This document shows positions 6,152 to 14,568 of a stretch of DNA of 14,788 bases, piece after piece. The notes beneath the pieces were generated by a model that searched no databases, was not told the DNA's origin, and saw only the letters and a list, made by a program, of their open reading frames with translations. The position numbers and the translations under genes were made by a program. The stretch covers positions 1-14,788 of the forward strand of contig DGOK01000018.1 of assembly GCA_002389385.1 (NCBI GenBank), read 5' to 3'. Position 1 is the first letter of the stretch; every line of letters starts with the position of its first letter. The DNA comes from Rhodospirillaceae bacterium UBA4468. GTDB taxonomy: Bacteria; Pseudomonadota; Alphaproteobacteria; Rhodospirillales; Casp-alpha2.

Positions 6152-7159
6152 ATGGTGATGTCCAAGACACCTATCCTTCTGGCCGTAATAGGCCTTATTG
6201 CTATTTTGATGGCATTCGGCCTTAACGAATTCGTGTGGCAAAATGAACTCACGCCTGATGAAGAGGTAAAAACCGAGACATCGGCACCTCCATCTTCAAA
6301 AGCAACAACGCCGGTTAAAGAGCCGACCACAGTGCTTCCAAGCACACCGTCATTCGATGTTGTACGTGTAAACCCTGAGGGTGACACTGTTATTGCCGGG
6401 CGGGCGATGCCAGGTAGCGAAGTCCGCATTCTCGAAAACGGCGAAATTATCGGCACCGTTATTGCGGATGAAAGTGGTGAGTGGGTCTTTATTCCTGAAA
6501 CGCCCCTTCTCAGCGGCTCTAGAAGCTTGTCACTTAGCGCGACGTTAAAAGATGGTACCGTTGTCACCTCGACTGAAGATGTTGTCATCGCTGTACCCGA
6601 AGGCGCTGGCAACGACGCACCCAAAAAGGCTTTGGTTCTAAAGTTCCCAAAGGACAGAAACACACCTGTGCGTGTCATTCAAACACCCGGCGAAGCAATT
6701 GACCGTGACGCATTCCCGCTCACCATCGAAACGTTGGATTACGATGTAAAGGGGCAAGTCGTTATCGGTGGCGGTGCGCCTCGCGGTGCGAAAGTGCAAC
6801 TTTATCTTGATGACGATCTCATCGCGCGACTCAACAGTGATGCCGAGGGGCGCTGGATCGCACGCCCTGATAAACTCATTCCACCTGGCTTATATCAATT
6901 GCGTGCAGATCAAGTCGGTGACGGCGGAAAAGTCATTGCACGCGTTGAATACCCCTTCTCTCGCGCAGAAGATCTCCAGAAAATGGCTGAAGGAACATAT
7001 GTTCTCGTTCAGCCCGGAAATTCACTGTGGCGTATTGCAAGGCGAGTGTATGGGTCAGGTTTCTTGTACTCTCAGATTTTTGAGGCGAATAAAGATCGAA
7101 TTGGAGATCCAGATATGATCTTCCCAGGGGAAGTTTTTGAAGTCCCTGCCGTCAACTAG
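6152..7159 (+). CDS. Membrane-anchored Ig-like / LysM-domain envelope protein
   Basis: A 335-residue protein (from ATG 6152) predicted to bind peptidoglycan from the periplasm. An uncleaved N-terminal anchor (TPILLAVIGLIAILMAFGL) is followed by a Thr/Pro/Ser-rich linker. Two bacterial Ig-like repeats then follow, each with the pattern G-x-A/G-P-G/R-...-V-x-L/I-...-G-x-W. The first is around VIAGRAMPGSEVRI...ESGEWVFIP, the second around VVIGGGAPRGAKVQL...AEGRWIARP. The last ~50 residues are a LysM domain (YVLVQPGNSLWRIARRVYG ... MIFPGEVFEVP). The start is uncertain: TTG 6110 would add 14 residues with no ribosome site, while ATG 6152 and ATG 6158 lie directly before the anchor. The gene is followed by 138 bp and then psd, which has its own promoter, so they are not clearly an operon. 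The substrate or exact role is unknown. Confidence 0.82.
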   Translation: MVMSKTPILLAVIGLIAILMAFGLNEFVWQNELTPDEEVKTETSAPPSSKATTPVKEPTTVLPSTPSFDVVRVNPEGDTVIAGRAMPGSEVRILENGEIIGTVIADESGEWVFIPETPLLSGSRSLSLSATLKDGTVVTSTEDVVIAVPEGAGNDAPKKALVLKFPKDRNTPVRVIQTPGEAIDRDAFPLTIETLDYDVKGQVVIGGGAPRGAKVQLYLDDDLIARLNSDAEGRWIARPDKLIPPGLYQLRADQVGDGGKVIARVEYPFSRAEDLQKMAEGTYVLVQPGNSLWRIARRVYGSGFLYSQIFEANKDRIGDPDMIFPGEVFEVPAVN

Positions 7160-7237
7160 GCCTTTATATCTCTGGTTGCTGATATCATCCTATACGTCTA
7201 ACACATCGTAAACGTGCCATGAGGGCTGAATAACTGA

Positions 7238-7273
7238 AATTAATCATGTATATTTTGATACAATTGATTAATT
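7238..7273 (+). promoter_or_regulatory. Nested 36-bp palindrome overlapping the psd promoter
   Basis: Outer arms AATTAATCA (7238-7246) and TGATTAATT (7265-7273) are a perfect 9-bp inverted repeat. Inner arms TGTAT (7247-7251) and ATACA (7258-7262) are a perfect 5-bp inverted repeat, with a 6-base centre and a 2-base asymmetry. TGATACAAT at 7256-7264 fits an extended -10 (TGn-TACAAT) for psd, so a bound regulator would block or shape transcription of the phosphatidylethanolamine genes. The TGTAT/ATACA half-sites resemble those at 6033-6055, with different spacing. Confidence 0.5.
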
Positions 7274-7285
7274 AGAAAACGATCC

Positions 7286-7290
7286 AGGAG
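7286..7290 (+). promoter_or_regulatory. Ribosome binding site fixing a TTG start for psd
   Basis: AGGAG with a 7-base spacer to TTG 7298. There is no suitably spaced in-frame ATG near it; the next in-frame ATG is at 7382, within the membrane segment, and lies too far downstream. Confidence 0.85.
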
Positions 7291-7297
7291 TCGACAT

Positions 7298-7984
7298 TTG
7301 TTAAAAGACGTACTTGTACCAATTAATCGCGCAGGATACCCATTCATTGCGATATTTGCTGTTGTTACCGCATTGTTGTTTATGTGGTGGGACCCTGCTG
7401 GACTTGTCGGCGTCGTGCTGACTGCATGGTGCGTATACTTCTTTCGTGACCCTGATCGCACAACACCTGATGCTGAAAATCTCGTAATCTGCCCTGCAGA
7501 CGGCGTCGTTCAGTCTGTTGTCCAAGCAGTGCCTCCACCAGAGCTGGAATTGGGCACTGAGCCTATGACCCGCGTCGCCGTTTTCATGAATGTTTTTAAC
7601 GTCCATGTGAATAGGGTGCCAATGAGCGGTGTTATCACTGCTAAACATTACCGTCCGGGCAAGTTTTTCAATGCATCACTAGATAAAGCCAGTGAATTCA
7701 ATGAACGCATGAGCCTGAAGGTCAAAACTGAAAAAGGCGTCGAGATTGCTTTCGTCCAGATCGCAGGCCTCGTTGCTCGGCGTATCTTGTGCTATGTTGA
7801 TGTTGGCCGCGCTGTTGAAGCAGGCGAACGGTTTGGCTTGATACGCTTTGGCTCGCGTGTCGACATCTTCTTGCCAAATGGCGTACAACCTTTGGTTATT
7901 GAAGGCCAGACCACAATCGCTGGCGAGACCGTTATTGCTGATATTGATCGCAGTGGTGAGCCCTTAAAAGGTGAGGCCCGCTAA
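7298..7984 (+). CDS. psd: Phosphatidylserine decarboxylase proenzyme, short form
   Basis: Decarboxylates phosphatidylserine to phosphatidylethanolamine at the inner membrane, using a pyruvoyl group made by self-cleavage. The 228-residue protein is the compact PSD-A type. It has an N-terminal membrane segment (about 14-44) and FFRDPDRTTP at 48-57. ICPADGVVQSV follows at 64-74, then RVAVFMNVFNVHVNRVP at 92-108 and YRPGKFFNASLDKASEFNER at 118-137, and the C-terminal RFGSRVDIF at 183-191. Cleavage should fall between G185 and S186 (G-S-R), splitting it into a beta chain and a ~43-residue alpha chain whose Ser becomes pyruvoyl. The start is TTG 7298, supported by AGGAG 7 bases upstream. The pssA start codon lies 1 base beyond its stop: a two-gene operon covering consecutive steps. 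Confidence 0.95.
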   Translation: MLKDVLVPINRAGYPFIAIFAVVTALLFMWWDPAGLVGVVLTAWCVYFFRDPDRTTPDAENLVICPADGVVQSVVQAVPPPELELGTEPMTRVAVFMNVFNVHVNRVPMSGVITAKHYRPGKFFNASLDKASEFNERMSLKVKTEKGVEIAFVQIAGLVARRILCYVDVGRAVEAGERFGLIRFGSRVDIFLPNGVQPLVIEGQTTIAGETVIADIDRSGEPLKGEAR

Positions 7985-7985
7985 C

Positions 7986-8852
7986 ATGAGCGAAACGCCG
8001 ACCAATCCTGAGGAAAAGACCGAAGCTAAGCCGCGCGGTATTCGTGTGATGAGCCTGAATATGCTTATTCCGAATGTCCTTACTCTAATGGGTTTGGCCG
8101 CCGGATTAACCTCTGTTCGGTTTGCGTTGCAGGAGCAATGGGAATTTGCCGCGATGGCGATTGCGATCGCAGCACTTATGGATGCGCTTGATGGCCGCGT
8201 TGCACGATTGCTCAAAGGTGCCAGTAAATTTGGTGCCGAGCTCGATTCCCTTTCGGATTTTGTCTGCTTTGGCGTATGCCCGGCACTCATCCTTTATTTG
8301 TGGGCAATGCAGGATGCCGGTCGTTGGGGCTGGATCGTATGTATGCTTTTCGCAATGTGCTGTGGTCTGCGTTTGGCTCGGTTTAATGTTGCACTTGAAG
8401 ACCCGGACAAGCCTGCATGGACAAGTCAGTTCTTCACAGGCGTCCCCGCACCAGCAGGGGCCGGATTGGTCTTACTACCAATGGTTCTGTCATTTAACCT
8501 AGGTGACACATTTGTTCGCTCACCTGCGACTATTGCGATCTGGGAGTTGGCCATTGGTGCATTACTGGTAAGCCAAATTCCAACATTCTCATTTAAGACC
8601 TCGCGTATTCCACGTGCCTGGTTCTTACCTGCGATGATTATGATTGCTGTTGTCGCAACGTTTAGCGTGTCTGCACCTTGGTGGACCCTCACCTTCGTTC
8701 TTTTCTTATATATCGCGTTACTTCCGATTGGCATCCGTCGATATCGCAAGATGCTTGCGCGGGATGCCGCAGGTTTACCGCCTGAGGATATTCATGAAGT
8801 CGAAGATGATGATGACGATGGCGAGAACGCGATAAGTAAACCGCGCCCTTAA
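7986..8852 (+). CDS. pssA: CDP-diacylglycerol--serine O-phosphatidyltransferase
   Basis: Condenses CDP-diacylglycerol with serine to give phosphatidylserine, the substrate of the adjacent psd. The 288-residue membrane protein has the CDP-alcohol phosphotransferase signature D-G-x2-A-R-x8-G-x3-D-x3-D in DALDGRVARLLKGASKFGAELDSLSD (split here as DALDGRVAR ... FGAELDSLSD). About seven or eight hydrophobic helices follow. The C-terminus ends in an acidic run (EVEDDDDDGEN), a tail common in this membrane-bound class from alphaproteobacteria. ATG 7986 is the chosen start: AGGTGAGG (7969-7976) is 9 bases upstream. A GTG at 7971 in the same frame would sit inside that site. It ends 21 bp from the convergent RND permease gene, with no clear terminator between. 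Confidence 0.95.
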   Translation: MSETPTNPEEKTEAKPRGIRVMSLNMLIPNVLTLMGLAAGLTSVRFALQEQWEFAAMAIAIAALMDALDGRVARLLKGASKFGAELDSLSDFVCFGVCPALILYLWAMQDAGRWGWIVCMLFAMCCGLRLARFNVALEDPDKPAWTSQFFTGVPAPAGAGLVLLPMVLSFNLGDTFVRSPATIAIWELAIGALLVSQIPTFSFKTSRIPRAWFLPAMIMIAVVATFSVSAPWWTLTFVLFLYIALLPIGIRRYRKMLARDAAGLPPEDIHEVEDDDDDGENAISKPRP

Positions 8853-8873
8853 TTCACCAACATTGATCTAGCT

Positions 8874-11800
8874 CTAAGCGGCAGCACTTGAAGAACGCGC
8901 ATTGCGTCTTTGATCCCGCCACGCGGCAAGATTACCACGAAGCATCAAAGCGCATGGCGTAACGATTAACGTCAAGACCGTCGCAAAGGCGAGGCCAAAC
9001 ACAATCGCAGTGGATAGCTGCGTCCACCATTGCGTCGACGGCGCACCAATATTCACACTCCGATTTACGAAATCGATGTTAACACCCATCACCATCGGCA
9101 TGAGGCCCAGGATCGTTGTCACTGTCGTGAGCAAGACTGGACGTAAACGTTGTGCGCCTGTCTTCAAGATTGCATCTCTTATGGAAGCACTCTCAAGTTT
9201 CAAACGATCGAAAGTATCGATCAGTACTATATTGTTGTTCACGACAATACCGGCAAGCGCAATGACGCCAATACCGCTCATGACGATGCCGAACGGCTGC
9301 CCCGTAATCAATAGACCGATGAACACACCAATCGTCGACATGATAACAGCCGAGAGAATAAGGAACGCAGAATAGAAACTGTTGAACTGGGTGACCAAAA
9401 TGAGCGCCATTAAGAACAAGGCAACGCCAAACGCCTTGGTCAAAAAAGCCTGAGCTTGCTGCTGTTCTTCATCTTCGCCTTTAAACTGAACGATGATACG
9501 CGGGTCAAAGTTTGCTTCGGCGATCCATTTTTGGATAATCTTGACCTTATCATCGACCAAAACGCCTTCGGCGACATCTGCTTTAACAGACAGGACGCGG
9601 CGCGTATCACTGCGATTGAGCGTGCCCGTTTTTTGTCTCGGTGTGACGCTTACAAAGTTACTGATCGGTACTGAGCCTGAGCCTGTCTCGATACGCAACT
9701 GTTCCAATTGATCAAGCGTTCTAAAGCGCTCTGGATAGCGTGCACGCACATCGATTTCATCATCCACGTCATTCGGTCTGTATTCACCCAACTTCAAGCC
9801 ATTGGTGGCAAATTGAATGGCACGCCCAATGCCTTCAATGTTTGCCCCGAACTTCGCTGCTTGTCCGCGGTCCACAACAATCTCAAAGTCGATACCAGGC
9901 AAGGGGCGGCTATCTTCAATATTCTGCAATTCACTCATTTGATCCATGAACGCACGTAGTCGCGCCGTGGCCAGGGCCAAGATTGAAGGTTCCCGTGAAG
10001 AGAGCTCAACCTGAATGGCTTTTCCAACAGGCGGGCCTGCTTCAGCTTTACGTCGATCCACGGAAATGCCTGCGATATTTTTAGTTCGCTCGTTGGTTTC
10101 TTTCAAAATTTCATCAGCGGAGCGACGCAGATACCACTCTTCAAATTCAAGCGTAATCTCGCCGATAATGTCTTCCGCTTCACCGCTCTGGCCCTCAAGA
10201 CCGACGCGGGTATATATCGACCTGACCCCAGACACATCAAGAACCCGATCTTCGACAACACGCATCAGATCATTTTTTTCCCATGCTGAAAGATTCCCTC
10301 GAGCATGCACCTGAAGCTTGGCGAGTTCTGGTTCAACTTCTGGGAAGAACTCAACGCCCTTACCAAACTTTGCATAGCTCATCTGGACGCCAACTAAGAT
10401 CACCAGCGCAAACGCCAGGATTTTTACAGGATGCTTGAGCGTCGCATCAAGCATACGAACATACGTACCCGTTACCCCTGCGATTTTATTTGTATTGAAT
10501 TCAGAGGATCCAGAGAGTTCTCGCATCAAGTCTGGATCAACGGCACCTCCTGGCTTGCCCATTTGGGCACCCAGCGTTGGGATAAATATCAGTGCCATCG
10601 CCAACGAAGCCGTCAATGTCATTAGTAATGTAATTGGCAAAAACTGCATGAATTCACCGACAAGACCAGGCCAAAAGACAAGCGGCAAAAATGCAACCAA
10701 CGTCGTTGCCGTCGATGCAATGATTGGCCAAGACATCCGTTTCGCTGCCAGAGCATAGGCATCCCGGCGATGCTCGCCTTCAATCATTTTTCGGTCCGCA
10801 TATTCAGTCACAACAATCGCGCCATCGACCAGCATACCAACGGCCAGAATAAGACTGAACAAGACGACAATATTTACGGTCATACCAACGATATAAAGAA
10901 TAAGAATGGCTGTCAGGAAAGACCCAGGGATTGCCACGCCGACCAACCCAGCTGTGCGTAAACCGAGTGCTGCAACGACGATCACCATCACCAAAACAAC
11001 AGCTGAAAGCACGTTATTCTGCAAGTCTGTTAGCATCAATTTAATATCGTCTGATTTATCCTGCAAATACTCGACTTTAATTGATTGGCGCATGGGTTCT
11101 GGCCATTCAGCGCGCGCACTTTCAACAACAGCACGAACCTGCTCAACGGTTTCAATAATGTTCTGTCCGGTACGTTTGGAAACCTCCAAGGCGATAGCGC
11201 GGTTTCCATGAACGCGTGCGAAAGTCTCTGGATCTTTAAATCCTCGGCGTATCTCTGCGATATCGCCCAGTGTGATAACGCTGTCACCATCAATTTTGAC
11301 CGGCATGCTGGCAATATCACCGACGCTTTCAAAAAGCCCGGGCACTTTAATCGCAAACCGCCCCTTGCCTGTATCTTGCGCGCCTGCTGCAACCAACAAG
11401 TTAGAACTGGCAACACTGGAGACCGTATCAATAGGTGACAATCCATAGCTTTCAATCGCCACCGGATCGATGATAACTTCGACAAGCTCTTCCCGGTCAC
11501 CTGCAATTTTAACTTCTAGAACTTGCATAATACCTTCGATCTCATCACGAAGATCACGTCCTAGCCTAAGAAGTGCACGTTCGGGCACATCACCGGACAG
11601 TGTCACAACAAGAACTGGGAACAACGAGATATTTACCTCATTAACTTCAGGTTCATCGGTCTCGCTTGGGAGTTCAGGCTTGGCAAGATCGACTTTCTCA
11701 CGAACATCGGACAGTGCCTGATCTGCATTAAAACCGGCATCGAATTCGAGGGTAACGTTAGCGCCACTCTCATAAGCTTTTGAGCGCATCTCTTTAACGC

Positions 11801-12029
11801 CTTCAATGCCACGAAGCTCTTGTTCCATTGGGCGTACTAAAAGTCGTTCAGCATCTTCTGGCGAAATACCTTCGTGATGCATTGATACGTAGACAATAGG
11901 AATGTTTACGTCTGGATCCGCCTCTTTTGGGATATCAACGAACGCAACAAAACCAGCGACAAGGATAAGAACTAGGCTGCCCAGAACTGTTCGACTATGG
12001 CTTATGGCGGCGTCGATTATGGCATTCAC
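8874..12029 (-). CDS. RND-family efflux pump inner-membrane permease
   Basis: A 1051-residue proton-driven resistance-nodulation-division transporter (ACR/AcrB-like superfamily, hydrophobe/amphiphile efflux type). It shows the N-terminal helix and porter start VDIPKEADPDVNIP, two large periplasmic loops, and the two six-helix halves. In helix 4 the motif is LVDGAIVVTEYADR (about 400-413): the first of the two Asp of the AcrB pair is kept (D402) and the second is Gly, as in several RND subfamilies. The helix 10 segment GIVVNNNIVLIDTFDRLK (about 927-944) has Asn in place of AcrB's Lys940. Translation starts at GTG 12029, whose GTGA overlaps the adaptor stop, with GGAG 7 bases upstream, so the two are translationally coupled. 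The substrate cannot be read from sequence. No outer-membrane channel lies in the window. Confidence 0.93.
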   Translation of the reverse strand: MNAIIDAAISHSRTVLGSLVLILVAGFVAFVDIPKEADPDVNIPIVYVSMHHEGISPEDAERLLVRPMEQELRGIEGVKEMRSKAYESGANVTLEFDAGFNADQALSDVREKVDLAKPELPSETDEPEVNEVNISLFPVLVVTLSGDVPERALLRLGRDLRDEIEGIMQVLEVKIAGDREELVEVIIDPVAIESYGLSPIDTVSSVASSNLLVAAGAQDTGKGRFAIKVPGLFESVGDIASMPVKIDGDSVITLGDIAEIRRGFKDPETFARVHGNRAIALEVSKRTGQNIIETVEQVRAVVESARAEWPEPMRQSIKVEYLQDKSDDIKLMLTDLQNNVLSAVVLVMVIVVAALGLRTAGLVGVAIPGSFLTAILILYIVGMTVNIVVLFSLILAVGMLVDGAIVVTEYADRKMIEGEHRRDAYALAAKRMSWPIIASTATTLVAFLPLVFWPGLVGEFMQFLPITLLMTLTASLAMALIFIPTLGAQMGKPGGAVDPDLMRELSGSSEFNTNKIAGVTGTYVRMLDATLKHPVKILAFALVILVGVQMSYAKFGKGVEFFPEVEPELAKLQVHARGNLSAWEKNDLMRVVEDRVLDVSGVRSIYTRVGLEGQSGEAEDIIGEITLEFEEWYLRRSADEILKETNERTKNIAGISVDRRKAEAGPPVGKAIQVELSSREPSILALATARLRAFMDQMSELQNIEDSRPLPGIDFEIVVDRGQAAKFGANIEGIGRAIQFATNGLKLGEYRPNDVDDEIDVRARYPERFRTLDQLEQLRIETGSGSVPISNFVSVTPRQKTGTLNRSDTRRVLSVKADVAEGVLVDDKVKIIQKWIAEANFDPRIIVQFKGEDEEQQQAQAFLTKAFGVALFLMALILVTQFNSFYSAFLILSAVIMSTIGVFIGLLITGQPFGIVMSGIGVIALAGIVVNNNIVLIDTFDRLKLESASIRDAILKTGAQRLRPVLLTTVTTILGLMPMVMGVNIDFVNRSVNIGAPSTQWWTQLSTAIVFGLAFATVLTLIVTPCALMLRGNLAAWRDQRRNARSSSAAA

Positions 12030-13180
12030 GATGCAGCTCCGCTGGTACTGGCAGGCGCATCAATGCCTGTCGTCGGATTTACTTTCTGGCCATCGATCAC
12101 AAACTCATGCCCAACGATGATTACCGTAACATCATCAGGAAGGCCCGTGATCCACGTGCCTTCTGGTGTATCTTCGAGCAATCCAACCGACATGAATTTC
12201 ACGATGTCAGTTGCGTTCAAGGTCTGCACACCCAACTTGCCCTCATCATTCAGTGTCAGTGCTGAAGATGGAATCATATGCGCTTTGCGCGACCCACCGC
12301 TCATCTCTGCTTCGGCCGTTAAGCCTGCCGGGATTTCCATATTTGGGTTATCAATCCAGATATCAATCCGGAACGTGCGAGTTACATCATTTGCCTGACG
12401 CGAGACATACTTAACAGTGCCGCCAACTTGCCTGCCGTTCGGCAGCTTAATCATTACAAGGTCATCCGTATGAACATCGCCAATATCACGTTCGGTAACA
12501 TGGGCAATGACGCGCATCGGATCTAAATCAACAACTAGCGCAACGACCTCGCCTGCTTCAACATAATCACCAGGTCCTGGTAAAAGTTTCTCGATATATC
12601 CATCGATGGGCGCACGAATTTTGGTCCGCGCCAAATCCAACTTAACAATCGCGAGGTTCGCTTCAGCAGATGCAAGTTCAGCATTACTTTGCGCTAGCTT
12701 AATTTGCGATTCAAATTGTTTACGCTGAAGGTCTTTTGACGCCTGATAGGTAATCTTTGCAGCGCCCTCCCGTGCTTGAGCCTCTTTTAGCTTAGCGACC
12801 CGGTCATCCAATGCGAGTTCAAGAAGCACACTTCCCTTTGTCGTTGCCTGTCCCTTTAATCCCGGACGGGCAATAACCTGACCAGACGTTTCAGCTTTGA
12901 TTTCTGCATCATTGATCGCATTTGTCCGACCCATCACAACGATCCGTCTAGGGCGGTCAACAGCATTAAGTTTTACAACACGGACTTTCACAAGCTCAGT
13001 TGGTGCATCCGATTGGGCATTTGAAGTTGCGTCTGTTTGAGTGTCAGAGCCACCAATAAGACCTGACCCGATCCAAGCCACAGCACCAATTGTCAAAATA
13101 GCCGCATAAATGATTGAGCGCTTTGAACTTGGAGGCTTCGTTGTCGAGCCCGCGTGGTCCGTATTTTGTTGGTCACTCAT
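12026..13180 (-). CDS. RND efflux pump periplasmic adaptor (membrane fusion protein)
   Basis: Links the inner-membrane RND permease to an outer-membrane channel. The 384-residue protein has a Pro/Ser/Lys-rich cytoplasmic N-terminus and one membrane anchor (about 23-44, SIIYAAILTIGAVAWIGSGL); there is no lipobox Cys. A beta-barrel/lipoyl half with ETSGQVIARPGLKGQATTKG (split lipoyl) follows at about 94-113. A helical hairpin comes next (about 127-180, heptad-like, LKEAQAREGAAKITYQASKD onward), then RAPIDGYIEKLLPGPGDYVEAGE completes the lipoyl domain. Beta-barrel and membrane-proximal domains close the protein. The stop TGA is shared with the permease GTG start. AGGAAA lies just upstream of ATG 13180. 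A LysR gene lies 138 bp upstream on the same strand. Confidence 0.93.
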   Translation of the reverse strand: MSDQQNTDHAGSTTKPPSSKRSIIYAAILTIGAVAWIGSGLIGGSDTQTDATSNAQSDAPTELVKVRVVKLNAVDRPRRIVVMGRTNAINDAEIKAETSGQVIARPGLKGQATTKGSVLLELALDDRVAKLKEAQAREGAAKITYQASKDLQRKQFESQIKLAQSNAELASAEANLAIVKLDLARTKIRAPIDGYIEKLLPGPGDYVEAGEVVALVVDLDPMRVIAHVTERDIGDVHTDDLVMIKLPNGRQVGGTVKYVSRQANDVTRTFRIDIWIDNPNMEIPAGLTAEAEMSGGSRKAHMIPSSALTLNDEGKLGVQTLNATDIVKFMSVGLLEDTPEGTWITGLPDDVTVIIVGHEFVIDGQKVNPTTGIDAPASTSGAAS

Positions 13181-13211
13181 GGTATTTCCTGACGTCGTTC
13201 AATCCGTGCGT

Positions 13212-13259
13212 TTTCAACGTATAAAACCTATCTTTTGATCGCATTCTTTCTACGTATAA
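13212..13259 (-). promoter_or_regulatory. Tandem 13-bp direct repeat upstream of the efflux operon
   Basis: TTTCAACGTATAA (13212-13224) and TTTCTACGTATAA (13247-13259), written on the plus strand, differ at one position and are 35 bp apart start to start, within the 138-bp leader of the adaptor gene. The TACGTA core of the second is itself palindromic. They may be binding sites for a regulator of the pump, such as the neighbouring LysR protein. This is inference. Confidence 0.4.
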
Positions 13260-13318
13260 CCACTGCAAATTGGGTAATGCTGCGTTGCAACAAGTACGAT
13301 GTTAACGAGGGAGATTTT

Positions 13319-14230
13319 TTATAAATCGCGTTCCCAAGGGGGGAACGGCGTATAGGCATCGACTAAGGTATCTACGAATGCGCGCACCTTCGCAGATAAA
13401 TTCCGATTGTGTGGCCACACCACAAAAATACCCGCATCACCGCCCATTTCAAATTCGGCTAAAACCTGAACCAAGCGACCAGACTTTAAGTCTTCGCCAA
13501 CAACAAAGGTCCCTGCGCGGAATAGCCCAAGACCAGCAAGGGCGGCTTCATGCAAAGCAATCGCATTATCAGCTTCAAAGCGCCCAGAAACTTCAACTGT
13601 CTTAGGTCCATCTTCATGCATAAATTCCCAGCGATTGAGCGACGTCGGAATACTCAACTTCAAGCACTCATGGTCTTTAAGATCAATCGGGCATTTAGGC
13701 GTACCTTGGCTTTTAAGGTATTCAGGTGATGCAACGAGCACACGCTTTGGTACACCAAGTCTGCGTGCCACCAAAGTCGAGTCAGCCATTTCGCCAATCC
13801 GAATGCTGACATCAAAGCCCTCTTCAACCAGGTTAACGATACTATCCGTCATCGTCAGTTGTACTTGTAGGCTTGGATATTTTTCGAGCAATTTTGGAAT
13901 AAGAGGCACGATCTGATATTGGCCAAAAGCTGTTGATGCGTTGACGCGGAGCACGCCTCGCGGTTCAGCAGTGGAAAGTGAAACTGTTTCTTCCGCTTCT
14001 TCAACTTCTGAAAGAATGGGCGTCACACGTTGATAGAAGACGCGACCTTCCTCAGTTAAGCTGATTTTACGGGTTGTCCGGCTGAGTAAACGCACGCCCA
14101 AGCGATCTTCCAAGCGGCCAATCATCTTACTTACAGCCGATGGCGTCATCCTGAGCTCTCGCGCAGCACCCGAAAAGCTGCTGCTCTCGACAACTCGTAC
14201 AAAAGTTTCCATTTCTCCAAAACGATCCAT
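13319..14230 (-). CDS. LysR-family transcriptional regulator
   Basis: A 303-residue regulator. The N-terminal winged helix-turn-helix is seen in METFVRVVESSSFSGAARELRMTPSAVSKMIGRLEDRLGVRLLSRTTRKISLTEEGRVFYQR (residues 7-68, shown here in parts: FSGAARELRMTPSAVS is the recognition region and RLLSRTTRKISLTEEG the wing). The ~210-residue substrate-binding domain follows, with PLIPKLLEKYPSLQVQLTM and DVSIRIGEMADSTLVARRLG. It resembles the CrgA/DsdC-like LTTR group by its EARxLGVP-type motif, but the effector is unknown. Transcribed on the same strand as, and upstream of, the RND operon, it may control that operon; LTTRs usually act on a divergent target, which here would be the small basic-protein gene at 14370. 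ATG 14230 has no strong ribosome site; ATG 14212 has GGAG nearby but too close. Confidence 0.93.
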   Translation of the reverse strand: MDRFGEMETFVRVVESSSFSGAARELRMTPSAVSKMIGRLEDRLGVRLLSRTTRKISLTEEGRVFYQRVTPILSEVEEAEETVSLSTAEPRGVLRVNASTAFGQYQIVPLIPKLLEKYPSLQVQLTMTDSIVNLVEEGFDVSIRIGEMADSTLVARRLGVPKRVLVASPEYLKSQGTPKCPIDLKDHECLKLSIPTSLNRWEFMHEDGPKTVEVSGRFEADNAIALHEAALAGLGLFRAGTFVVGEDLKSGRLVQVLAEFEMGGDAGIFVVWPHNRNLSAKVRAFVDTLVDAYTPFPPWERDL

Positions 14231-14369
14231 AAAAACACATTAGTGAATTTAATTCCTAAAATATAGTCTTTTTTGGGTATTATGAATTTTATCGGCATCA
14301 AGTAGTATTCCTTCAACAGTACGGAGACAGATTTAGTTTTCTGTTCCGACATCAGATTAGGAGCTTGTT
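14231..14369. promoter_or_regulatory. Divergent promoter region between LysR and the small basic-protein gene
   Basis: An AT-rich 139-bp region. On the plus strand TATTAT (14278-14283) is a possible -10, with no convincing -35. CGGAGACAG (14322-14330) and CTGTTCCG (14341-14348) form a bulged inverted repeat about 20 bases before the start codon; it could be a leader hairpin or half of a LysR operator. No T-N11-A site stands out clearly. Confidence 0.35.
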
Positions 14370-14522
14370 ATGCCAAACACTCAGAATATCCGCAGTTACG
14401 AAGAAACTGGCGTTTATAGCGCTGATGCCATTGAACACGGTATCCGCAAAGGCCGTCGGTTACGCGCCGCCGCAATGCGTGACCTCTTCAGTCGCGTTCG
14501 GTCGAGCATCTCGCACCGCTAA
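14370..14522 (+). CDS. Small basic protein, 50 residues, unknown function
   Basis: ATG 14370 is preceded by AGGAG (14359-14363, 6-base spacer) and the frame closes at 14522. The 50-residue product (MPNTQNIRSYEETGVYSADA at the N-terminus, KGRRLRAAAMRDLFSRVRSS toward the C-terminus) has no Cys, no membrane segment and no signal peptide. It consists of a polar N-half and a strongly basic, probably amphipathic helical C-half (9 Arg/Lys in the last 25 residues). Its shape recalls short Arg-rich proteins of alphaproteobacteria such as DUF1127-type, but I cannot confirm membership. A strong UUCG-loop terminator follows 46 bp downstream, which argues for a real, separately transcribed gene. It lies divergently from the LysR gene and might be its target. 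Confidence 0.7.
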   Translation: MPNTQNIRSYEETGVYSADAIEHGIRKGRRLRAAAMRDLFSRVRSSISHR

Positions 14523-14568
14523 CGGCGTTCGCGAATAGACGTATTACTTATAACTACCCTGTGACTTC

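Noticed and set aside
7971..7985. GTG 7971 as pssA start
   Set aside because: It overlaps the psd end and sits inside the AGGTGAGG ribosome site serving ATG 7986.
8853..8873. Terminator between pssA and the RND permease
   Set aside because: The 21-bp gap holds no hairpin; none can be supported.
9010..11721. Many open frames antisense to the RND permease
   Set aside because: They are shadows of a 1051-codon gene with no ribosome sites, family motifs or coherent composition of their own.
11997..12029. Loss of the second Asp in helix 4 of the RND permease as evidence of a dead pump
   Set aside because: Only the first Asp is conserved across several RND subfamilies (for example CusA-like), so the motif is compatible with function.
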